Origin: Edaphobacter aggregans
GTDB taxonomy: Bacteria > Acidobacteriota > Terriglobia > Terriglobales > Acidobacteriaceae
Direction: 5' to 3'
DNA: 42,402 nucleotides
NCBI GenBank assembly: GCA_022736715.1
Contig: DZDJ01000010.1
Location: forward strand, 41,777 to 84,178
Of this stretch, positions 35,634 through 42,402 are shown one piece after another. Both the position numbers and the translations under genes were made by a program. Under the pieces are notes generated by a model that saw only the letters and a list, made by a program, of their open reading frames with translations, did not search any database and was not told where the DNA came from. How positions within the stretch are numbered: the stretch's first letter is position 1; the number at the start of each line of letters is the position of its first letter.

Positions 35634-37484
35634 ATGCCATTGCAGACTTCCCCCAGTTCCCGCCATGCTCGCTTCCATCTCGTCTTCCTTATACTTGTCT
35701 GGCTGCTCTTGTACGGAAGCTATACCCTCTTCAACCCGCCACTGCTCGATGACGCCGATTCCGTCCACTCGGAAGTAGCGCGTGAGATGCTCACCCGGCA
35801 TGACTGGGTCACGCTCTACGCCAACGGCATTCGCTACCTGGAAAAAGCGCCGCTCCTCTACTGGAGCATCGCCACCAGCTTCCGGCTTTTTGGCGTGCAT
35901 GACTGGGCCGCCCGTCTGCCACTGGCCCTCACCATGCTCGGCCTTCTCTTGGCAGTGTACAGCTTCGGGCGGCGCGCCTATGCCTCCAGTTGGGCCGGCT
36001 TCTACGCGGCACTGGTGCTCGCCACCTCCTTCGGATGCTTCATCTTCACGCGCATCATCATTCCAGATGTTGGCGTCTGCCTTTGGATCACGCTCAGCCT
36101 GCTCTGCTTCTGGCTGACCGAGCAACAGCCGCAGCCATCGCGCCTGCTCTGCTGGGGGTTCGCCTTCTTCTGCGCACTGAATGTGCTCACCAAAGGGCTC
36201 ATCGGCGTTGTCTTCCCCATCGGCATTCTCTTCGTTTATCTGCTGCTCACGCGCAACCTCGCCCGCATCCGCCAGTTGCATCTGCTCTCCAGCCTGCTGG
36301 TCTTTCTGCTGATTGCAGCTCCGTGGCATATTCTCGCCGGACTCGCCAATCCAACCGAAGGTCATCCGGTCGGGCTGCTGCCCACACAAGGCAACGTCCG
36401 CGGATGGTTCTGGTTCTACTTCGTCAACGAGCACATCCTGCGCTATCTCAACCTGCGGGTGCCACGCGACTACGGCACCGTGCCGCTCTGGCTCTTCTGG
36501 GGGCTGCTGCTTCTCTGGCTCGTGCCCTGGAGCGCCTTTTCCTTCAAAGCGCTCGGCGCCGTTCCCTGGCGCAAAGCACTGCAACGCGCCCCCCTGCAAC
36601 CATCGCAGAAGACACAACTCTTCTTCGCCTTATGGGCTGGCGCAGTCATGCTCTTCTTCAGCTTCTCCACACGGCAGGAATATTACGTGTTGCCAGCGCT
36701 GCCAGCGCTGGCGCTGCTCATCGGCGGCTGGCTGGCGCAGGAAGCAGAAACGGAAGCCACCACACGCGCCGGTCGCCGCATCGCAACTGTGCTGCTGGCC
36801 TGCGGACTGCTTGGAGCCGCTGCGGCTACGGCTTTTGTTCTGCTCACGCACACACCCCAACCCAATACGGACCTGGCGTCGCTGCTCACCGACCACCCCA
36901 GCGACTACGCGCTCTCCTTCGGCCATTTTCTTGATCTGGACATGCGCGCCATGGGCGTCTTCCGCATACCGCTCCTCCTCACCGCGCTGGCGCTTTCCAT
37001 CGGCACTCTGGGCAACTGGTTCTGTCGCCGCCGCAACCAAAGCCGCGCCGGCAACTTCTTTCTCTGCGGCATGATGACTACCTTCCTCATCGCCGCGCAC
37101 ATGGCACTGGTCACCTTCTCGCCCGTGCTCAGCTCCAAAATCCTCGTTGACGCCATTGCGCCCGAAGTGCAGCCGCAAGACCTTGTCGTCATCAATGGCG
37201 AGTACGAAAGCGGCTCCACGCTTGGCTTTTATCTCGAACGTCAGGTGCACATCCTGAACGGACGCAGCTCCAACCTCTGGTATGGCTCATTCTTCAACGA
37301 TGCTCCGCCAATCTTTGAAACCGACGCGTCCATCGCCGTCAAGTGGGCCAGCCCGCAACGCATTTTCATGTGGACGGAGCCGGACAATATTCCGCCTTTG
37401 CAGGGAAGATTTTTTTTGCTGGCGCGCAGCGGCGGCAAGGAAATCATCAGCAACCAACCTGATCGCATCGGCGCGGCCTTCTAG
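35634..37484 (+). CDS. GT39-family membrane glycosyltransferase (ArnT/PMT-like)
   Basis: Such enzymes transfer a sugar from a polyprenyl-phosphate donor on the periplasmic side to lipid or protein. The 616-residue product has an N-terminal membrane helix (about 13-31), the catalytic acidic loop LLDDADSVHSEVAREM (Asp39, Asp40, Glu47) typical of the family, about 11 further helices, and a C-terminal soluble part. The closest known type is the ArnT-like branch that modifies lipid A; the acceptor here is unknown. AAAGGA lies five bases before the ATG at 35634. The open frame extends 417 codons upstream, but that part is the reverse of the Rieske gene and is rejected. Confidence 0.9.
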   Translation: MPLQTSPSSRHARFHLVFLILVWLLLYGSYTLFNPPLLDDADSVHSEVAREMLTRHDWVTLYANGIRYLEKAPLLYWSIATSFRLFGVHDWAARLPLALTMLGLLLAVYSFGRRAYASSWAGFYAALVLATSFGCFIFTRIIIPDVGVCLWITLSLLCFWLTEQQPQPSRLLCWGFAFFCALNVLTKGLIGVVFPIGILFVYLLLTRNLARIRQLHLLSSLLVFLLIAAPWHILAGLANPTEGHPVGLLPTQGNVRGWFWFYFVNEHILRYLNLRVPRDYGTVPLWLFWGLLLLWLVPWSAFSFKALGAVPWRKALQRAPLQPSQKTQLFFALWAGAVMLFFSFSTRQEYYVLPALPALALLIGGWLAQEAETEATTRAGRRIATVLLACGLLGAAAATAFVLLTHTPQPNTDLASLLTDHPSDYALSFGHFLDLDMRAMGVFRIPLLLTALALSIGTLGNWFCRRRNQSRAGNFFLCGMMTTFLIAAHMALVTFSPVLSSKILVDAIAPEVQPQDLVVINGEYESGSTLGFYLERQVHILNGRSSNLWYGSFFNDAPPIFETDASIAVKWASPQRIFMWTEPDNIPPLQGRFFLLARSGGKEIISNQPDRIGAAF

Positions 37485-37490
37485 CTGCCG

Positions 37491-37878
37491 TTACTGCGCA
37501 GGCGACACCACACTGCGCACCGGCGCACCAGCCCAGTGGCCCGTGCGCGCACGCACCACCAGTTGCGGATACTCCGGCATGGTCACACTATAGCGGTTCT
37601 CCAGTTTTCGTGGAGTTTCCAGGAATATGCAGGACGGCTTTTTCTTGAGAAAAAAGCCGTTTCAGGGCATCACGTTCCCTCTACACCAACTGGAAAACCG
37701 CTATAATCGCTCACAACCCCGGGTGCGGATTCTTCGGCTGAAAGCTCAGCATGTACTGGTTGCGCACCCGATTGCCCAACCGGTCCAGTTGCTGGTCAAG
37801 GCCGCGCTGCGTGGTAAAACGCAGGTGCTCTCCGCCAAACATCTGCGCGACATCCTTCTTCATCATCTCGCTGGAGTT
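37491..37878 (-). pseudogene. C-terminal remnant of a VWFA-type secreted protein, split by an inserted element
   Basis: On the minus strand, 37878 to about 37711 encodes MFGGEHLRFTTQRGLDQQ and later NQYMLSFQPKNPHPGL, the C-terminal pattern of acidobacterial VWFA-domain proteins. It meets an in-frame TGA and then the element at 37589-37705. Past the element the text resumes as VTMPEYPQLVVRARTGHW and ends in a TAA at 37491. Deleting the element and one TA rejoins both parts in one frame, apart from the TGA (a CGA-to-TGA change would explain it). The VWFA domain itself is missing; the upstream side abuts the hpnI stop. This is a relic, not a working gene. Confidence 0.75.
37589..37705. mobile_element. 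MITE-like element with 18-bp terminal inverted repeats
   Basis: The ends tatagcggttctccagtt (37589-37606) and aactggaaaaccgctata (37688-37705) are inverted repeats with one mismatch. The centre holds a perfect 10-bp hairpin ACGGCTTTTT/AAAAAGCCGT (37634-37643 with 37651-37660). No transposase is encoded in 117 bp. Both outer ends are TA, fitting a TA target duplication as made by IS630/Tc1-type transposases. It interrupts the VWFA remnant in frame with one TA removed. Confidence 0.7.
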
Positions 37879-37880
37879 TC

Positions 37881-39044
37881 TCAGTCCACGACACGCTCAA
37901 TGCGGCCGTCCTTCAAGCGAAACATCTCGTTCCGCCAGATCACCGTATTGTCCGCATAACTCCACGCCCATAACAACAGACCGAACATGTCCCGAAAAGG
38001 CAGCAGCCAGCAGTCACGCAACACCTGCCCATCGCGCAGAATGCCCACGCCCACGCTCAATGCCAGCGTAGTGCGCGCCAGCAACACCAGGCTCAGCAGC
38101 GCCAGGCTCCACAAGCTCAGCCCACTGGCAACACAGTTCAGAATGGCCCACGGCAGCACAAAGGTAAATACCAGTCCCAGGTACCCCAGCTTGCGTGAGT
38201 CCCGCGTCGACCGCGCCCAGCGCAGTTGATGCTCCCAGAATTGCCGCAGCGAGTATGCAGGCACTGCCGTTTCCACCACTTCCTCACTCAGCACCACGCG
38301 AAAACCTGCTTTGGAAATGCGCGCGCCCAGCTCATAATCGTCCGCCAGTTGCTCCAGCAGCGGCTCCAGCCCGCCCGCCGACTCCAGCGCTTTGCGCGTA
38401 AAGGCCAGCGTCGACCCCAGGCCAAAGTGGATGCCACCCTCCAGCTTGCGGGCCGTCAGCACCCCGGGAATAAAGTCCGTCGAGATGCCCAGCGCCTCCA
38501 GCCGCGACCAGATCGTCTTCTGCGCGCGGCCAATGTATGGCGCCGTCACCATGCCCACCTCACCCGTCTCTGCCACAAAGCCAGACAGGATGCGCTCCAG
38601 ATACTGCGGCGAGACCAAAATGTCACTGTCGTTGATGATCAGGTGGTCGTACTTCGCCTCGCGCAGCATCTGCACCAGATTGCTCACCTTGCCGCTGGTG
38701 CCCAGCTTTTGCGGACACGCAATCAGCCGAATATCGCGCCCCGGAAACTCCGCCTGCAACCGGCGGATCGCCTCCACCGCAGGATCATTCAGGTCGCTTA
38801 CGCCAAAGAGAATTTCATATCGTCCGGCATACCTCTGCTCGCAATGGCTCACAAAGCCCGCATACATCCGGGGATCCAGCCCCTTCACCGGCTTCATGAT
38901 GGTGACGTCCGGCGTAAACCCGCTGGGCCTGCGCAGCATCGCTGTCCGCACAAAATCGCGCGCGCTCCACAGCGCCAGCAGTGTGTAGCCCAGACCACAA
39001 CAGGTCAGTAGAGTTGTGAGGTACTCCATCGCGATGGCAAACAT
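37881..39044 (-). CDS. hpnI: HpnI-type glycosyltransferase (GT2/GT21, ceramide glucosyltransferase-like)
   Basis: HpnI adds N-acetylglucosamine to bacteriohopanetetrol in hopanoid lipid synthesis. The 387-residue product has an N-terminal membrane helix, the cytoplasmic GT2 domain with PVKGLDP, INDSDI, LADDYELG and HQLRWARSTRDSR (the D,D,D,QxxRW set), and C-terminal membrane helices. GISTDFIPGVLTARKLEGG is strikingly like HpnI proteins. A GT21 glucosylceramide-type role is the alternative. The frame also opens at a TTG (39050); I choose the ATG at 39044. No other hopanoid genes are in the window. Its stop lies beside the VWFA remnant. Confidence 0.8.
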   Translation of the reverse strand: MFAIAMEYLTTLLTCCGLGYTLLALWSARDFVRTAMLRRPSGFTPDVTIMKPVKGLDPRMYAGFVSHCEQRYAGRYEILFGVSDLNDPAVEAIRRLQAEFPGRDIRLIACPQKLGTSGKVSNLVQMLREAKYDHLIINDSDILVSPQYLERILSGFVAETGEVGMVTAPYIGRAQKTIWSRLEALGISTDFIPGVLTARKLEGGIHFGLGSTLAFTRKALESAGGLEPLLEQLADDYELGARISKAGFRVVLSEEVVETAVPAYSLRQFWEHQLRWARSTRDSRKLGYLGLVFTFVLPWAILNCVASGLSLWSLALLSLVLLARTTLALSVGVGILRDGQVLRDCWLLPFRDMFGLLLWAWSYADNTVIWRNEMFRLKDGRIERVVD

Positions 39045-39120
39045 GAGCAATGTTCTCTACTGCCAGTTTACGGGAGTACGCTGCAGACTGGTTGCACGTT
39101 TGCAACAACGCGGCAGAAAG

Positions 39121-40374
39121 CTATTCGTAGCGCAGTGCTTCAATCGGATTCAAATTGGCCGCCTTCCATGCCGGATAAATGCCAAACACCAGGCCAATGC
39201 CGCAGGAAACCACAAACGCCGCCACCATCCAGACCACCGACAGCACACTCGGCAGCGCCGCAAACAGCACCCGCAGCAGCAGCACCAGCGATGCCCCGGC
39301 AGCGATGCCAAGGATGCCACCCAGCGCGCACAGCGTAATCGCCTCCAGCGTAAACTGCATCAGCACCGTGCGCCTGGTGGCGCCAATCGCCTTGCGCACG
39401 CCGATCTCGCGCGTTCGCTCCGTCACGCTCACCAGCATGATGTTCATCACTCCCACGCCGCCCACCAGCAGGCCAACGGCAGACAATGCAAACATCAGCA
39501 GGAACAGTCCGCCCGTAATCTGGTTCCATAAGCGCTGCAGCGAGTCCGAGCCAAAGATCGCAAAATTGTCCGGCTGATCCACACGCACTTTCCTGCGCCG
39601 ACGCAACACCTGGCGAATCTCGTCCTCCACCAGCGGGCGGTTCTTCGGATCATCCACCTTCACGCTGATCCAATAGTCCTCAATCTCCGGATGAATTTTC
39701 AGAAAGGTATGCAGCGGAAAGGACGCCATATTGTCGTTCGGATTCTTGCCCCCCAAAATCGACTTCTGCTTGCCCTCCACGCCGATCACCGTAAACACAT
39801 CTCCGGCAATCTCCACGTCCTCCCCCAGCGGATTTGCATCGCCAAAGAGGTCCTGTGTGATGTCATGCCCCAGCACCACCACATTCGCGCGGCGCTGATC
39901 GTCCTCCTGCGTAAAGTAGCGTCCCGCAGTCATCTTCATGTCATACACATCCAGCGCATTCGGCATGTCACCTTCCAGAATGGTGTTCTGCTCCTTGCGT
40001 CCTTTGTACTTCACAGCAACCGAGCCGGCGTTGATATTGAAGTCCTGATAGCGCAAGGCCCCCGTTGCCGCCACCACATGCGGCAGCCCATTCAACGACT
40101 CCGCGTCCTCCAGCGTCAACTGCTTGCGGTTCAGCATCTCCGTAGTGGGCCGCTTGCCAAACGGTTCAAACCGGAAGACCCACAATACATTGGAGCCAAT
40201 CTGCTCCACACTGTCGGAGACGCGCTTGTTCAATCCATTAATCACAGACGAGATCGCAATCACCGTCATCACGCCGATCACGATGCCCAGAATGGTCAGC
40301 CCGGAGCGCAGCTTGTTGGCCCGCAACGTATCGAGCGCCATCTTCACGGTTTCTTTTGTGTCGCGTAACTGCAT
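39121..40374 (-). CDS. MacB/FtsX-type ABC transporter permease (second of a pair)
   Basis: The 417-residue product has the MacB-type layout: one N-terminal helix (about 24-45, RSGLTILGIVIGVMTVIAIS), a periplasmic MacB-like domain (about 50-280), and three C-terminal helices of the FtsX domain with NIMLVSVTERTREIGVRKAIGA, the coupling segment that meets the ATPase. Such permeases work in efflux or lipoprotein/peptide transport by mechanotransmission. There is no fused ATP-binding domain. The ATG at 40374 has GAAAGG eight bases upstream. It follows the paralogous permease gene by 31 bases, so the pair probably forms a heterodimer. Confidence 0.9.
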   Translation of the reverse strand: MQLRDTKETVKMALDTLRANKLRSGLTILGIVIGVMTVIAISSVINGLNKRVSDSVEQIGSNVLWVFRFEPFGKRPTTEMLNRKQLTLEDAESLNGLPHVVAATGALRYQDFNINAGSVAVKYKGRKEQNTILEGDMPNALDVYDMKMTAGRYFTQEDDQRRANVVVLGHDITQDLFGDANPLGEDVEIAGDVFTVIGVEGKQKSILGGKNPNDNMASFPLHTFLKIHPEIEDYWISVKVDDPKNRPLVEDEIRQVLRRRRKVRVDQPDNFAIFGSDSLQRLWNQITGGLFLLMFALSAVGLLVGGVGVMNIMLVSVTERTREIGVRKAIGATRRTVLMQFTLEAITLCALGGILGIAAGASLVLLLRVLFAALPSVLSVVWMVAAFVVSCGIGLVFGIYPAWKAANLNPIEALRYE

Positions 40375-40405
40375 ACGGTTCGCCTTTCGCTGCCAGCCTC
40401 TGCCT

Positions 40406-41632
40406 CTAAAGTTCCGATCGCAGCGCCACAATCGGGTCCAGGTCCGCGGCCTTGCGCGCCGGATACACCCCAAAGAACACGCCAACACTGGTCGCCACTA
40501 TCAGCCCCACCAATACGCTCCACAACTGCACCGACGAGGGGAAGCCCAGCAACACCGTCACAATCTGCGCCACGCCCACGCCGCCCAGCACGCCAATCAT
40601 GCCGCCCACCAGCGCCATCGTGGCCGACTCAATCAGGAACTGCAGCATCACATCCGACTTCTTTGCCCCCAGCGCCTTGCGAATGCCGATCTCGCGCGTC
40701 CGCTCCGTCACGCTCACCAGCATGATGTTCATAATCACAATGCCGCCCACCACCAGCGATATGGCTGCAATCGCCACAGCAACCGCGGCAAAGCTGGAGC
40801 TGATGCTCTTCCACAACGACACAAACGTGCTGTTCGTATCGATGGTAAAGCTGTCCTCCTGCCCCAAACGGTCATGTCGGCGCACCCGCAGCAATGTGCG
40901 CACTTCCTCTGTCGCGCGCTCCAGTTGCGGCCCCACGCTGCCCGCCTTGGCATAAATCGTGACCGAGTCATTGCTGCCATACGTGTGCATGTAAGTCGTA
41001 ATCGGCACGGCAACCCAGTTGTCCTGACTTTGCCCCAGCGTCTTGCCTTGACGCTCTCCAACACCAATCACCGTATACGGCACGCCATCAATGCGAATCT
41101 CCTGGCCAATCGGATCCAGCCCGGCCAGCACATTGTCGCGGATGTCCGCGCCAATAATCGCCACATGCGAGGCATGCTGCTCGTCCGTCGGCGACAAGCC
41201 ACGCCCCAGCACAACGTTGAGGTTGTACATCGGCGGCATCGTCCACGTCCATCCGCGAATGTCCGTGTCCGTCGTGGAGTGCGTGTCATGCACCACAGAA
41301 CCCGTTGTATCCAGCAATGCGCCTACCGACTGGCAGCTCTTGCAGTTCTGTGCAATGTATTCATAGTCATCAAACCGAAGAATCTTGCGCCGCTGAAATT
41401 TGATGTACTCTTCCGCACTGGTAATTACACGCGGCTGCTTGCTGGCCGTAAAAACGTCCGCACCATAGCGGTAGACCTTCTGCGCCACATACACGTTGGC
41501 CCCGTTGATCAGCGTAACCACGGCAATTACCGATGCAACCCCAATCACCACGCCCAGCAACGTCAGCACCGTGCGCAGCTTGTTTGCCCAAAGCGATTGC
41601 AGCGCCAGCTTGAAGGATTCCTTAAATTCCAT
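40406..41632 (-). CDS. MacB/FtsX-type ABC transporter permease (first of a pair)
   Basis: The 408-residue product resembles its downstream neighbour: N-terminal helix with RTVLTLLGVVIGVASVIAVV, a MacB-like periplasmic domain that contains CKSC (a possible disulphide) and a long insert, and three C-terminal helices with NIMLVSVTERTREIGIRKALGA. The shared motif suggests an old duplication, though the periplasmic domains differ a lot. No ATPase or membrane-fusion gene is adjacent; upstream is rnpB on the other strand. The ATG at 41632 is chosen because it begins the conserved MEFKESFKLALQSLWANK; only a weak AGAGA precedes it. Confidence 0.9.
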   Translation of the reverse strand: MEFKESFKLALQSLWANKLRTVLTLLGVVIGVASVIAVVTLINGANVYVAQKVYRYGADVFTASKQPRVITSAEEYIKFQRRKILRFDDYEYIAQNCKSCQSVGALLDTTGSVVHDTHSTTDTDIRGWTWTMPPMYNLNVVLGRGLSPTDEQHASHVAIIGADIRDNVLAGLDPIGQEIRIDGVPYTVIGVGERQGKTLGQSQDNWVAVPITTYMHTYGSNDSVTIYAKAGSVGPQLERATEEVRTLLRVRRHDRLGQEDSFTIDTNSTFVSLWKSISSSFAAVAVAIAAISLVVGGIVIMNIMLVSVTERTREIGIRKALGAKKSDVMLQFLIESATMALVGGMIGVLGGVGVAQIVTVLLGFPSSVQLWSVLVGLIVATSVGVFFGVYPARKAADLDPIVALRSEL

Positions 41633-41770
41633 GGGAAATGGTCTCTTGTACGTCCGGTATGCCGAGTCTATCAGGCCCGGCCCCCGGCTATCCATTGGGA
41701 AAGCAGCTTCTTACCGCTCTTACTGCCCTCCTTCTCCAGATTCTGTTCCAATGTCGGCGTAAGCCATCGC

Positions 41771-41799
41771 ATCACATGCCATCCAATCCGGAGTAGAAT
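41771..41799 (+). promoter_or_regulatory. Possible rnpB promoter
   Basis: TAGAAT at 41794-41799 is a good -10 element ending six bases before the expected rnpB 5' end. The hexamer 17 bases upstream (ATCACA, 41771) is a poor -35 match. Confidence 0.45.
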
Positions 41800-41805
41800 A
41801 AACAC

Positions 41806-42222
41806 CAGCAGGCAGGCCGGGCGGTCGCTGCCGAAGCGTCTTACTGTCGCTTTGGGAGAGGAAAGTCCGAACTCCGCAGGGCAGTGTGCCGGATAACGTC
41901 CGGGATTTCAGCGTAAAGGCTGGAAGACGGCCAGTGCCACAGAGAACATACCGCCTTGCCGGGAAACCGGCTCGGTAAGGGTGAAAAGGTGCGGTAAGAG
42001 CGCACCGCGTCTGCCGTAAGGCAGATGGCAGGGTAAACCCCACACGGAGCAAGACCAAATAGGGAGGAAAATCACAACGCAAGTTGTGTGCACGTGCCGG
42101 CCCGGTGCGTCAAACCTTCGGGTAGGTTGCTGGAGCGGCGCAGCAATGCGTCGCCTAGAGGAATGATCGCCATCCTCCTTAACCGGAGGAGACAGAATTC
42201 GGCTTACAGGCTTGTCTTGCTG
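41806..42222 (+). ncRNA. rnpB: RNase P RNA (class A)
   Basis: This is the catalytic RNA that trims tRNA 5' ends. The conserved 5' core GAGGAAAGTCC lies at 41858-41868 and the 3' core ACAGAATTCGGCTTA at 42192-42206, the two strands that make P4 and nearby bases. The ends pair as helix P1: 41806-41818 with 42209-42222, with two G-U pairs and one bulge. The 417-nt length and layout fit bacterial type A. Open frames across this stretch on minus are shadows. Ends are set from P1 and could be off by a few bases. Confidence 0.95.
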
Positions 42223-42230
42223 CTGCTCGC

Positions 42231-42269
42231 ATGGCCCCGTGGTTCTCATGAACGGAACTCCGGGGCCAT
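42231..42269 (+). terminator. Hairpin after rnpB
   Basis: A perfect 9-bp stem ATGGCCCCG/CGGGGCCAT (42231-42239 with 42261-42269), with an inner GTTC/GAAC pairing, lies just after rnpB and is followed by the mildly T-rich ccagtttcttc. It is a likely terminator although the T-tract is broken. Confidence 0.6.
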
Positions 42270-42402
42270 CCAGTTTCTTCGCTCTGCACATTTGTTCTCC
42301 AACTCAATACTTTTGTCCTGCGCCTCAATGCTGCAACAAAATGCGCATGTCGTTTTAATGGCGCAATGCTTGAGCGTGAGCACAAACCCAGTTTTGTTTT
42401 TA

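Noticed and set aside
40124-41896. 590-codon plus-strand open frame across the permease pair
   Set aside because: It is antisense to two conserved permease genes and has a His/Arg-rich shadow composition.
41720-42291. Two minus-strand frames over the rnpB region
   Set aside because: They lie opposite the conserved RNase P RNA cores and are shadows of that RNA gene.

Overview
The window looks like a chromosomal piece of an Acidobacteriota genome, probably class Terriglobia. This is inferred from three things: an alternative complex III (ACIII) and caa3 oxidase cluster, very large secreted proteins built from BNR-like and ASH-type repeats, and a remnant that resembles the C-terminus of the acidobacterial VWFA family. 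No marker gene fixes the genus. Coding density is high, and most genes lie on the minus strand.

Region 1 (1-16302, all minus) is a cell-surface and polysaccharide region. It opens at the left edge with an incomplete NHL-repeat protein. Next come dTDP-rhamnose genes rmlB-rmlA-rmlD (no rmlC among them), a Wzz-type chain-length protein, a multi-SLBB Wza-type export protein, a 1572-residue secreted repeat protein, and a UDP-sugar 4-epimerase coupled to a UDP-sugar 6-dehydrogenase. Together these would supply dTDP-rhamnose and a UDP-uronic acid and export the polymer. The region ends with a small outer-membrane beta-barrel gene broken by a frameshift.

Region 2 (16653-30474, all minus) is one aerobic respiration operon transcribed actA-B-C-D-E-F, an unnamed membrane protein gene, sco, coxB-A-C-D, closed by a clear intrinsic terminator. 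ACIII (act) oxidises quinol and passes electrons to the caa3 oxidase (cox). Sco metallates the CuA centre. Many neighbouring genes overlap by 1-14 bases, which suggests translational coupling. The unnamed gene between actF and sco is the best candidate in the window for an undescribed part of this system. actE appears to use an ATT start codon.

Region 3 (30475-39044) is mixed. It holds an AlkA-type DNA glycosylase and a GH57/DUF3536 protein on plus, a Rieske oxygenase on minus, a GT39 membrane glycosyltransferase on plus, and an HpnI-type glycosyltransferase on minus. Between the last two lies the tail of a decayed VWFA-type gene, split by a 117-bp MITE-like element with terminal inverted repeats. 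Removing the element with one TA restores the reading frame across the site.

Region 4 (39045-42402) holds two tandem MacB/FtsX-type ABC permease genes on minus with no ATPase gene beside them, then the RNase P RNA gene (rnpB) on plus. No tRNA, rRNA, CRISPR array or full-length insertion sequence was seen.
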